A stretch of 7,396 nt of DNA, taken from NCBI GenBank assembly GCA_017936725.1, contig JAGBEZ010000144.1:1-7396 (forward strand), read 5' to 3'. Below are positions 1 through 6,621 of the stretch, in pieces. The DNA comes from Agathobacter sp. Lineage in GTDB: Bacteria > Bacillota_A > Clostridia > Lachnospirales > Lachnospiraceae. Position 1 is the first letter of the stretch; the number at the start of each line of letters is the position of its first letter. The notes under the pieces are model-generated. The model was not told the DNA's origin. It was given only the letters and a program-made list of their open reading frames with translations, and ran no database searches. The translations under genes and the position numbers were made by a program.

Positions 1-1294
1 TACCTCTTACATTGATGGTTTTGCCCATGTACTTATCCTCAGTGATAAGATTTCCATTTTCATCTACAAGCACTGCTGTACGTACACTAATTGTTGTACC
101 GTCAGATGCTCTGCAAGTAAGTGTCATGGCACCATTGTTTGAGCTCTCTTCATTTCTTGTTGTATATACATCTACAACCTTAAGTCCGTTCATAGAAATC
201 GAGCTGTTAAGTGCTAATTCACCATATTCAAAAGTAGATTCTACTCCTTCTTCTGTGGTAATTGTTACTTTACCATTTGCGAACTTGTCTGCATCAACGA
301 GAGGGAAAGCTGGTTCGTTTCCTTCGCTGATTTTCTGAATGTTGCCTGGATCGTCTGGTTTCATCATACGGTATTCGATGTCAGATACCTGATAGGTGCC
401 ACCTGCTTCGTAATACTGTACAGAACCCACAATACGTACTTCGTTACCAACATTTAGAATTTCAAGACCTGCTCCGCTTAAATTATATCCATAATAAACT
501 GTCATGCCATAGTACATGTCAGATTCAGGATCATAGGCTTCTACATAAGCAGTACTATTGCTATTTACGGTTACAACACCGTTAAACGCTACGTCCATAC
601 CTACATATTCTTCTACATTCGTACGAAGCTCCTTGAGCGTAAGTTCAATTGCTTCGCCATAGTAGTAATCAGGGTCTTTTTCGCCTGAGTACACGTTTAA
701 TTTGTTTGTTTTTGCCTGATTGAGCGCGTTCATACAAACTTCACCATACTGATTGTTTGCAGAGTTACTTGCAATAGCAAGTCCATTCTGAAGCAATTCA
801 ATATTCAAGTTTCTATAATCTTCCATATCATCTGTTTTGTACCATACCCAAGAAAGGTAACGGTCACCCGTTGAGTCCGCTGTCCAAGTAGCAGTCTCGG
901 ATTCGATAATGATAGAAGTTGCGTTTTCAAGTTTTTCTCTGGTGAAATTGGATGCTTTCTTTCCATATTCTTCAATCTTACCAGTAGACTCTGGAGTATT
1001 GACTGCCAGATATCTTGCTTTCAATACTCCATTTGGCATTACTGTAGTTGGAACATAGAAATGAGTCGTATCACCATCGACAAAAAGTTTTACGGTAACT
1101 TCCTGTTTTGCTGTTCCGGATGCCATGTCCAGTTTTACCTGGCCTGCATAATCGATATTTTCGGTTTTTTCGCTATTCTCAGAGTTCTGTGAACTTCCGA
1201 CATCGCTTGAATTGTTATCGCCACATGCAGTCATGCTACCAAGCACAAGACACATCACCAGAAGAAGCAGGGAAATTTTCTTTAAAATTTTCAT
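1..1294 (-). CDS. SNase-domain (thermonuclease-like) surface lipoprotein with C-terminal OB-fold-like modules, 3' end cut off
   Basis: The frame opens with ATG at 1294 and stays open for 431 codons to the left window edge, so the protein is incomplete. Residues 1-24 form a lipoprotein signal (MKILKK, a hydrophobic stretch, then MTAC with C24 as lipidation site), followed by a Ser/Asn/Glu-rich linker to about residue 48. Residues 65-175 match the staphylococcal nuclease fold: DGDT at 73-76, RYLAVNTPES at 94-103, EYGKKASNFT at 109-118, then TGDRYLSWVW at 142-151 and LLQNGLAIA at 167-175. The three catalytic positions of Staphylococcus nuclease (Arg35, Glu43, Arg87) appear kept as R94, E102 and R145; the calcium ligand Asp40 is Asn99. 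Residues about 215-310 and 333-431 read as two OB-fold-like beta modules, each with a 'VGNEVRIVGSV' or 'MGKTINVRG' type strand. Expected role: extracellular, membrane-anchored, probably calcium-dependent cleavage of DNA or RNA. A GGGAG site at 1302-1306 lies 7 nt before the ATG. It follows the binding-protein gene by 25 nt with no terminator, so it is probably co-transcribed. The SNase call is firm; the OB calls are by eye. Confidence 0.88.
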   Translation of the reverse strand, partial: MKILKKISLLLLVMCLVLGSMTACGDNNSSDVGSSQNSENSEKTENIDYAGQVKLDMASGTAKQEVTVKLFVDGDTTHFYVPTTVMPNGVLKARYLAVNTPESTGKIEEYGKKASNFTREKLENATSIIIESETATWTADSTGDRYLSWVWYKTDDMEDYRNLNIELLQNGLAIASNSANNQYGEVCMNALNQAKTNKLNVYSGEKDPDYYYGEAIELTLKELRTNVEEYVGMDVAFNGVVTVNSNSTAYVEAYDPESDMYYGMTVYYGYNLSGAGLEILNVGNEVRIVGSVQYYEAGGTYQVSDIEYRMMKPDDPGNIQKISEGNEPAFPLVDADKFANGKVTITTEEGVESTFEYGELALNSSISMNGLKVVDVYTTRNEESSNNGAMTLTCRASDGTTISVRTAVLVDENGNLITEDKYMGKTINVRG

Positions 1295-1319
1295 AGTAAC
1301 ACTCCCAAGTCTACGCTAA

Positions 1320-2759
1320 CTATTCTGCGTATTCACACTCTTCTACTGCATCTTCAAATGCTTTTTCGATTTCAGCATCAATATTATCCGTTAATGTAAG
1401 ACATTTCATAAGAAGTGTACCTACCTGTTCACGTGCTGCCGATGAGCCGTTGAATGCTGGAGATGTATAGTATGCATCTGCCTGTTCAAGACAAACTTTT
1501 GTAGATAATGCTGCGATATTGCTTCCGCCGTTCGCACCTGCTAAGTAATCTGCATATACTGGATGTTCACTTACAGATTTGAGTACTGGTACATAACCAG
1601 AAGCCATACCAAATTCAGCCTGGAATTCTACTGTAGTTGTTAAATATTTTACGAATAACCAAGAAGCGATTACTTCCTGATCGTTTTCTTTACCAAAGAT
1701 ACAAAGAGATGGTCCCTGAGAAATAACCTTTGGATTTGAAGCGTCAGCCTGTGGAATTGGAGCAATACCTACATCAAATGGATATGCACCGTCAACCTGT
1801 GCTGGTCTCTGGTGTGTAGCACCTGCAGAAGAACCGATAGACATATAGCTTCTGTTACCTGTTGTAGCTACGAATAAACCAGATGTATAAGAACCATATA
1901 ATTCCTGAGTGGTTACATAACCTTTCTGATACCATCCGTTGAATTTCTTAACGAATGCATGGTTTTCTTCGTTATCGAAGAGATAGTGTTCACCCTCTTT
2001 TGCAGATGTGTAAGGTGAGCCAAGCTGTTCACACATATTAATGAACCAGTTTGATTCAGAGTCATAACCAAGTGGTGTAGATTCTGGATCGATTTTTTTG
2101 ATTTCTGCACAAACCTGCTCTAATTCGTCCCATGTTGTAGGAACTTTAAGTCCGTGCTGATCAAAGAAAGTCTTGTTGTAGTAAAGAACTTCTGTAGATT
2201 TACTTAATGGTAATGTGTACATTAAGCCATCACCGAACTGTTTACCTTCGTTGTAGTAACCTTCGATGAAATCTGCCTTCTGTTCATCTGTAAGACCAAG
2301 AATTTCTGTTGTGCCATCTGCTCTTTTTACTTCGATATCACTTTCAATGAGTGAATCCAATGTAATAGTAGCCTGAGCTAAATTGTAAAGAGCTACATGG
2401 TCAGGATAGCAATATGCGATGTTTGGCTGACCCTGAATAGAGATTTCCTGTACAATCTGGTCACGAACATCATCATAGTTACCTACCTGTTCATGCTGAA
2501 TTGTGATATTTGGATACAATTTGTTGAATTCAACAATGTAATCCTCTAATACACTTGATAAGTTCGCACCCATTGTATGGTAGAACTTAACTGTAACTTC
2601 ACTTCCGTCATAACCGCCTTCTGGAACTTCAAAGTTACCTTTTGGATTTCCAGCATTGCTGCCAGAACCACTGTTGTCCTTGCCGCCATTGCCACCACAA
2701 GCAGCTAAGCTTAAAGCCATAGCAAGCACAAGGAAAAGAGATAGAATTCTTCTTTTCAT
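1320..2759 (-). CDS. extracellular solute-binding lipoprotein of a CUT1 sugar/glycerol-phosphate ABC importer (UgpB-like)
   Basis: This 479-residue protein captures the substrate outside the cell for the importer encoded just upstream. Residues 1-21 are a lipoprotein signal ending in LAAC (C21), followed by a flexible Gly/Ser/Asn linker to about residue 45. The mature part has the family 1 binding-protein pattern: VKFYHTMG at 57-64, a helix with EFNKLYPNITI at 77-87, PLSKSTEVLYYNKTFF at 184-199, VPTTWDEL at 206-213, and the late ASWLFVKYL and GYVPVLKSV segments at 365-373 and 388-396. The HTMG start and the STxVLYYNK segment resemble UgpB of E. coli, but this does not settle the ligand, which could be a sugar, an oligosaccharide or a glycerol-phosphate compound. 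The start is well supported by AGGA at 2767-2770, 7 nt before the ATG. The gene lies downstream of the permeases, behind an 81-nt gap with a hairpin, the opposite of the common SBP-first order. The stop is TAG at 1320-1322. Confidence 0.93.
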   Translation of the reverse strand: MKRRILSLFLVLAMALSLAACGGNGGKDNSGSGSNAGNPKGNFEVPEGGYDGSEVTVKFYHTMGANLSSVLEDYIVEFNKLYPNITIQHEQVGNYDDVRDQIVQEISIQGQPNIAYCYPDHVALYNLAQATITLDSLIESDIEVKRADGTTEILGLTDEQKADFIEGYYNEGKQFGDGLMYTLPLSKSTEVLYYNKTFFDQHGLKVPTTWDELEQVCAEIKKIDPESTPLGYDSESNWFINMCEQLGSPYTSAKEGEHYLFDNEENHAFVKKFNGWYQKGYVTTQELYGSYTSGLFVATTGNRSYMSIGSSAGATHQRPAQVDGAYPFDVGIAPIPQADASNPKVISQGPSLCIFGKENDQEVIASWLFVKYLTTTVEFQAEFGMASGYVPVLKSVSEHPVYADYLAGANGGSNIAALSTKVCLEQADAYYTSPAFNGSSAAREQVGTLLMKCLTLTDNIDAEIEKAFEDAVEECEYAE

Positions 2760-2803
2760 AATGTTTTCCTTCCTTTCTTTAAGTTGAGAAATAAAATTTA
2801 TAG

Positions 2804-2840
2804 TTAGACTAACGATTGCGATTTCCTATCGCTGGTCTAA
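2804..2840 (-). repeat. imperfect inverted repeat forming a 13-bp hairpin between permease and binding-protein genes
   Basis: The arms 2828-2840 and 2804-2816 pair over 13 positions with one C-A mismatch and one G-U pair, around an 11-nt loop. In the transcript the stem starts on the base immediately after the permease TAA stop (2841-2843). The outer TTAGAC/GTCTAA pairing is perfect. No clean U-run follows, only CTATAAATTTTATTT, so full termination is unlikely. The position suits an mRNA-stabilising or processing hairpin that would raise binding-protein levels over the membrane components, or a partial terminator. The structure is seen in the sequence; the role is inferred. Confidence 0.6.
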
Positions 2841-3731
2841 TTATCCTTTGATACCGCTTCGGCTTACACCCGCCATGATATATTTTCTAAGGAAAATAAA
2901 TACCATAAAGAGTGGTGCAGATACGATAGCTACCGCAGCCATCTGAACTGGGTAGTTTACATCGCCCGTCGTGTCGGTAAATGCATTTCGAAGACCATTC
3001 GTAATCATACGGTGTGCTTCATCATTAGCAACAAGACGTGGCCAGATGTAGGAGTTCCAAGCACCCATCATCTTTAAAATGGTAATCGAAATTAATGTTG
3101 GCATAGATAATGGAATCATTACCTTCCAAAGGTATTTGATATCTGAGGTACCATCTACCTTTGCTGCCAGATAAAGTTCATTTGGTATCTGTAAGAAATT
3201 CTGCTTCAACAGATAAATGTAGAACACGCTTACAAGGAATGGAACGATAAGTACCGTAAATGTATTCATCCATCCAAGCTGAGCTACTGTAACATAGTTC
3301 GTAATGGTAAATAACTCACCTGGAATCATCATGGTTGCAAGGAGAAGTCCAAACAACGCATCTCTTCCCTTAAACTCGAGTCTTGCAAATGCAAATGCAC
3401 AAAGTACGGTGATAACCAGTGATAATAAGGTAGATACCACACCAACGAACAACGTATTCTTAAACAATGAACCGAGATTTGCTGTAGTAAATGCTTCTGC
3501 ATAGTTACTAAACATAATGGTCTGTGGCCAGAAGGTTGGTACGCTCAGTCGGTATTCTTCCAATGTCTTAAGCGATGAAATAATCATCCAATAGAATGGG
3601 AACAGTACAATAAGCGCCATCAGAATAAGAAATGCATAGGTGAAAAACTTCACTCCGCCTTTTACAACCCTTTGTCCTGCTGTAACCTGCTGCATATTTT
3701 TTTCTTTCATAGTAACGATTTCTTTTGACAT
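2841..3731 (-). CDS. carbohydrate ABC transporter permease, second subunit (UgpE/MalG type)
   Basis: This integral membrane subunit pairs with the other permease to form the substrate channel of the importer. From the preferred ATG at 3731 it has 296 residues, normal for the MalG/UgpE group. A cytoplasmic N-terminus is followed by a first membrane segment at about 29-53 (FFTYAFLILMALIVLFPFYWMIISSLK), then about five more at roughly 93-115, 125-148, 155-175, 209-227 and 263-282. The EAA loop that docks on the ATPase is LYLAAKVDGTSDIKYLWKVMIPL at about 186-208, and the family WNSYIWP segment is at 225-231. An in-frame GTG at 3740 would add three residues, but it lies inside the Shine-Dalgarno sequence, so the ATG at 3731 is a better start. 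The gene begins 12 nt after the preceding permease gene. It ends with a typical ...GVSRSGIKG tail and the TAA at 2841-2843. Confidence 0.94.
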   Translation of the reverse strand: MSKEIVTMKEKNMQQVTAGQRVVKGGVKFFTYAFLILMALIVLFPFYWMIISSLKTLEEYRLSVPTFWPQTIMFSNYAEAFTTANLGSLFKNTLFVGVVSTLLSLVITVLCAFAFARLEFKGRDALFGLLLATMMIPGELFTITNYVTVAQLGWMNTFTVLIVPFLVSVFYIYLLKQNFLQIPNELYLAAKVDGTSDIKYLWKVMIPLSMPTLISITILKMMGAWNSYIWPRLVANDEAHRMITNGLRNAFTDTTGDVNYPVQMAAVAIVSAPLFMVFIFLRKYIMAGVSRSGIKG

Positions 3732-3737
3732 ATACAG

Positions 3738-3745
3738 CACCTCCT
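3738..3745 (-). promoter_or_regulatory. near-perfect ribosome binding site of the second permease gene
   Basis: AGGAGGTG is fully complementary to the 16S rRNA 3' tail and sits 6 nt before the ATG at 3731, counted from its last base (8 nt from the AGGAGG core). It overlaps the TAG stop codon of the upstream permease (3744-3746) and contains the alternative GTG start at 3738-3740. This decides the start in favour of 3731 and suggests efficient re-initiation by ribosomes finishing the upstream gene. Confidence 0.85.
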
Positions 3746-4688
3746 AATAATGCACGTGTTTCTTGATAAACTTATTGTTAATCAAGGTAACAACGAGAAT
3801 AATTGCAAAGAGGATTAATGCTGCTGCACTCGCACGTCCCTGATTATTGGAACTGAGTGCATCATAGATAAATCCTACCATCGTGTTCAGTCTGCCTGCA
3901 TCATCTGCTGGACCCATCTTTTCACCAAAGATACCTACGATACTGGTATACTCTTTGAATCCACCGATAAATCCTGTGATGATAACGTATGCAAGCATTG
4001 GAGAAAGAAGAGGCACCGTAATACGAGTAAATACTCTTCTTCTAGGTGTACCATCTACTTTCGCTGCGTCATAGTACTGTTTATTGATACTCTGCAAACC
4101 ACCAAGTAAGATCAGAATCTTAAATGGAAGTGCGTTCCATACAATATACACTACCATAACCGTCATGTTTGCTACATAACTGGAGCCGTAGTTAATCCAG
4201 TTTACTTTTTCAAATCCTAAAAACTCAATAATATTATTGATAATTCCGGCTGTAGCGATAATTTCATTTTCTGTACCATAGAAACCACCTACCATATTGA
4301 ACATCGCTGCAAATACCATACCGATAGCGATAGAGTTGGTTACATAAGGTAAAAAGAAAATAGTCTGCAAAATCTTCTGCAATGGTCCAATCGAATTGAG
4401 TGCCACTGCAATCAAAAGTGCAAGTAAGGTTGAAATAGGCACGGTCAGAACACAAAGAATTACTGTATTCTGTAAACACTGAAGGAATCGTTTGTATTCG
4501 ATAACCTTAAGGAAGTTTCCAATACCAATTTCAAATTCATACCCAGCAGCTGCTTTTAAGCTACTGTAGTTTTCCATAAATGCCATTCCTACTGTATTTA
4601 TAATGGGCCAAACAGTAAAAACAAGTAATAAGACGATAGCTGGCGATAGGTAGAGCCATGCTTTCCATTGCTGTTTGCTATCTACCAT
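3744..4688 (-). CDS. carbohydrate ABC transporter permease, first subunit (UgpA/MalF type)
   Basis: This is the partner membrane subunit of the importer, 314 residues from the ATG at 4688. The first membrane segment is at about 11-35 (WLYLSPAIVLLLVFTVWPIINTV), with the LSPA start typical of UgpA-type permeases. An extracellular loop at about 40-72 follows, then further segments near 74-98, 108-132, 172-197, 228-250 and 287-304. The EAA docking loop is YYDAAKVDGTPRRRVFTRITVPLL at about 205-228, with the expected Ala-Ala-x-x-Asp-Gly core. A longer reading from a TTG at 4703 is possible, but that TTG abuts the GAGG ribosome site, so the ATG at 4688 is preferred. This ATG lies 1 nt beyond the TAA stop of the ATPase gene, so translation of the two is probably coupled. 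The loop between segments 3 and 4 (about 133-170) is rather long. Confidence 0.94.
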   Translation of the reverse strand: MVDSKQQWKAWLYLSPAIVLLLVFTVWPIINTVGMAFMENYSSLKAAAGYEFEIGIGNFLKVIEYKRFLQCLQNTVILCVLTVPISTLLALLIAVALNSIGPLQKILQTIFFLPYVTNSIAIGMVFAAMFNMVGGFYGTENEIIATAGIINNIIEFLGFEKVNWINYGSSYVANMTVMVVYIVWNALPFKILILLGGLQSINKQYYDAAKVDGTPRRRVFTRITVPLLSPMLAYVIITGFIGGFKEYTSIVGIFGEKMGPADDAGRLNTMVGFIYDALSSNNQGRASAAALILFAIILVVTLINNKFIKKHVHY

Positions 4689-4689
4689 A

Positions 4690-5793
4690 TTATTTTGCCT
4701 CAAAGTAGATACGCTCTTCGGTTTCTTTATTAAATAAGAAGAGTTTGTGTGGTTTTACATCGTATCTAACTGTTTTCTTGGAAAGGTCCACTTTGTTGTC
4801 TGCATCAATAATTGAACGAACAAGTGGATTGAGCGAAGCTTCATTTGTGGAAACGATGCTCACATCGCGGCCCATAACTTCCACATTGCTAAGCTGACAT
4901 TCTAATGCGCCATCTTCTTTTAAATCAAAGCCCTCTGGACGAATACCAACGATTACTTCCTGATCTGGTACATTAGCCACTTCAAGGACTGCATCTTTTC
5001 CAATATATACTTTTCCGCCCTCTACTTTACCGCTTAATACGTTGATAGGTGGAGTACCGAGGAACTTCGCAACGAAAAGGTTCGTAGGGTTGTCATATAC
5101 ATTCTGTGGTTCTCCAATCTGCTGAACCACGCCGAGCTTCATAACTACAATCTGGTCAGAAATACTCATTGCTTCTTCCTGGTCATGTGTTACGAATACT
5201 GTTGTGATACCTGTTTCCTTCTGAATACGACGAATTTCTTCACGAGTCTGTAATCTAAGACGAGCATCAAGGTTTGAAAGTGGTTCGTCTAAAAGAAGAA
5301 CGCGAGGCATTTTTACGAGTGCACGAGCAATCGCAACACGTTGCTGCTGTCCGCCAGAAAGTTCGCTTGGCTTACGCTCCATCAGGTCATCAATCTGTAC
5401 CAGCTTTGCTACTTCATATGCACGTTCCTGCATGGCTTCCTTTGACATCTTGTCCGCACCCTTTAAATTCTGCAAAGGGAACAAAATATTCTGTTTTACA
5501 GTCATATGTGGATAAAGCGCATAGTTCTGGAATACCAAACCAATGCCACGATTTTCTGTCGAGAGTTCTGTTACATCATCATCTCCAAAGAAAATCTTTC
5601 CACCGCTAGGCTTCTGAAGACCACTAATCATATAAAGAGTGGTGCTTTTTCCACATCCCGAAGGTCCCAAAAGACCGATGAGTTTTCCATCTGGAATCTC
5701 ATAAGTGAAGTCATTTACAGCTACTACTTCGCTTCCTGCCTTTTTGTCACGAGAAGGGAAAATTTTCGTTAAGTTTTGTAATACTACTTTCAT
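4690..5793 (-). CDS. sugar ABC importer ATPase, UgpC/MalK/MsmK family
   Basis: This cytoplasmic subunit, 367 residues, hydrolyses ATP to drive the importer. All nucleotide-binding motifs are intact: Walker A GPSGCGKST at 43-51, the Q-loop with Q89 in VFQNYALYPHMTV, the signature LSGGQQQR at 145-152, Walker B VLLLDEP at 165-171 with catalytic E170, the D-loop SNLDAR at 173-178, and the switch histidine H203. A C-terminal regulatory region of about 125 residues follows the ATPase core, with the OB-type TOBE motif VGIRPEGFDL at 282-291, as expected for MalK/UgpC-type proteins. Many Firmicutes share one MsmK ATPase among several importers, so a dedicated copy here makes the importer self-contained. 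The ATG at 5791-5793 lies 1 nt beyond the RDD stop codon and 9 nt after a GGGAG site inside the RDD gene, suggesting coupled translation. Confidence 0.96.
   Translation of the reverse strand: MKVVLQNLTKIFPSRDKKAGSEVVAVNDFTYEIPDGKLIGLLGPSGCGKSTTLYMISGLQKPSGGKIFFGDDDVTELSTENRGIGLVFQNYALYPHMTVKQNILFPLQNLKGADKMSKEAMQERAYEVAKLVQIDDLMERKPSELSGGQQQRVAIARALVKMPRVLLLDEPLSNLDARLRLQTREEIRRIQKETGITTVFVTHDQEEAMSISDQIVVMKLGVVQQIGEPQNVYDNPTNLFVAKFLGTPPINVLSGKVEGGKVYIGKDAVLEVANVPDQEVIVGIRPEGFDLKEDGALECQLSNVEVMGRDVSIVSTNEASLNPLVRSIIDADNKVDLSKKTVRYDVKPHKLFLFNKETEERIYFEAK
4698..4701 (-). promoter_or_regulatory. ribosome binding site that fixes the first permease start
   Basis: GAGG lies 9 nt before the ATG at 4688 and inside the last codons of the ATPase gene. 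The competing in-frame TTG at 4701-4703 overlaps this site and has no site of its own at a useful distance, which favours the ATG and removes five residues from the longest reading. Confidence 0.65.
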
Positions 5794-5794
5794 A

Positions 5795-6544
5795 CTACTT
5801 TACTCCCATCTTATGTTCTTTTTTTATATACTCTAACAAGGCCTCTTGGTCCTTGAAGATTTTCTGACTAAAAACATCAATCACAACAGTTCCTGCCAAA
5901 AGATCATGAATGACGTTGCGATTTTTTGTTACGCACAGCATAACCAACTGAATAATAAGAAGTCCTACTAAAACAATCGTTCCATCCACACTAATAATAT
6001 TAAAGAAAATCATTATAACGATATATACAGGAATCATCGTCTCTATCGTGAACTTCCCAAGTACCGTCCGAATAAAAAGTTGAATTGTAGTTAACTGCAC
6101 AGCATCCGTACGCATAACGCCAACACCAAATATCTTTTTTCCAATGGTTTGTCCATTTTTTAATTTCAAAGGAACAAAAAATTCCAAACATAAATATGCC
6201 AAAAAGATACTCGAGGAAACAATAATCATCGTAAGATTCAGTACCATATTATATGCAAACATCGCATCCTCATCAGCAATCAACGCGTGATACGCCGTTT
6301 CGTAGTTCTCCTTTTCCGCTTCTGTCATGACACGATACTCTTCACCAGTAATTTCAAACTCAATGCCATATTCTAATTCATATTTATCATATGCACTCTG
6401 TAAGGTCTGATTAAAACCATTGTATCCCGTCACAGCGGATAACAGAAAACCGATTCCAACCACGGCAATCACCAGAAGCAACATATCAAACATCCATGCG
6501 GAAACTCGTTTCCAAATGCTTGGTTTTTGTAAATCAACTACCAT
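5795..6544 (-). CDS. RDD-family integral membrane protein, first gene of the ABC operon
   Basis: This 249-residue membrane protein belongs to the RDD family, named for one Arg and two Asp residues, seen here as R13 (WKRVSAWMFD), D20 and D214. The hallmark segments NGQTIGKKIFGVGV at 130-143 and NRNVIHDLLAGTVVID at 209-223 are both present. Membrane segments are at about 17-38, 100-123 and 166-206 (probably two helices). Between the first two lies an acidic extracytoplasmic loop of about 55 residues (43-97) rich in Glu and Tyr, longer than I would expect for a plain RDD domain. Most RDD proteins have no proven role; some are linked to ion or sodium homeostasis, and nothing here assigns a substrate. 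It ends 1 nt before the ATPase start and follows the only good promoter in the region, so it is the lead gene of the operon. Its ribosome site (GGAAAG, 9 nt from the ATG) is weak. Confidence 0.9.
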   Translation of the reverse strand: MVVDLQKPSIWKRVSAWMFDMLLLVIAVVGIGFLLSAVTGYNGFNQTLQSAYDKYELEYGIEFEITGEEYRVMTEAEKENYETAYHALIADEDAMFAYNMVLNLTMIIVSSSIFLAYLCLEFFVPLKLKNGQTIGKKIFGVGVMRTDAVQLTTIQLFIRTVLGKFTIETMIPVYIVIMIFFNIISVDGTIVLVGLLIIQLVMLCVTKNRNVIHDLLAGTVVIDVFSQKIFKDQEALLEYIKKEHKMGVK

Positions 6545-6574
6545 AATAACATGCTTTCCATTTCATTACTTTCT

Positions 6575-6594
6575 ATGTTTATACACACAAACAT
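6575..6594. repeat. 20-bp inverted repeat in the leader of the RDD-ABC operon
   Basis: The arms ATGTTT (6575-6580) and AAACAT (6589-6594) are perfect 6-bp inverted copies around 8 nt. The repeat lies about 20-40 nt after the predicted transcription start and shares three bases with the dyad at 6592-6620. It could be an operator or an alternative RNA stem. It does not match the CcpA cre consensus, and no regulator is named. Confidence 0.35.
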
Positions 6595-6620
6595 GGCAGA
6601 CAAGTCAGTCTACCACCATG
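6592..6620 (-). repeat. inverted repeat / 5'-end hairpin at the predicted transcription start
   Basis: In the transcript, GGTAGAC (6614-6608) pairs with GTCTGCC (6601-6595), 7 bp with one G-U, around a TGACTT loop. An outer CAT/ATG pairing (6620-6618 with 6594-6592) is separated by a 3-nt bulge. The inner stem starts almost exactly at the transcription start predicted from the promoter (about 6615). It could act as a 5'-terminal mRNA-protecting stem or, as DNA, as a repressor site over +1. Confidence 0.5.
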
Positions 6621-6621
6621 T

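Noticed and set aside
12..338. A 108-codon plus-strand open frame starting MMVLPMYLSS
   Set aside because: It lies opposite the nuclease lipoprotein gene, resembles no family I know, has low-complexity Ser/Thr content typical of an antisense shadow, and lacks a ribosome site.
1295..1319. Possible terminator or promoter between the binding-protein and nuclease genes
   Set aside because: The 25-nt gap contains only a GGGAG ribosome site and no inverted repeat or promoter boxes.
2797..2802. TATAAA in the gap before the binding-protein gene as a -10 box for its own promoter
   Set aside because: No acceptable -35 box lies 16-18 bp upstream; the match may only reflect AT-rich sequence after the hairpin. 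An internal promoter is not excluded.
5274..5609. A 111-codon plus-strand open frame
   Set aside because: It is antisense to the Walker B to Walker A part of the ABC ATPase; its His/Gln-rich content follows from the complement of conserved ATPase codons. No ribosome site or promoter seen.
6542..6568. Possible 10-codon upstream frame overlapping the RDD start (MKWKACYYGS)
   Set aside because: No properly spaced ribosome site and no recognisable leader-peptide pattern such as repeated regulatory codons.
6605..6619. Mini-frame ATG GTG GTA GAC TGA (MVVD) at the predicted transcription start, matching the MVVD start of the RDD protein
   Set aside because: Four codons with no ribosome site and no similarity beyond these codons; probably chance, though a leaderless start cannot be excluded.
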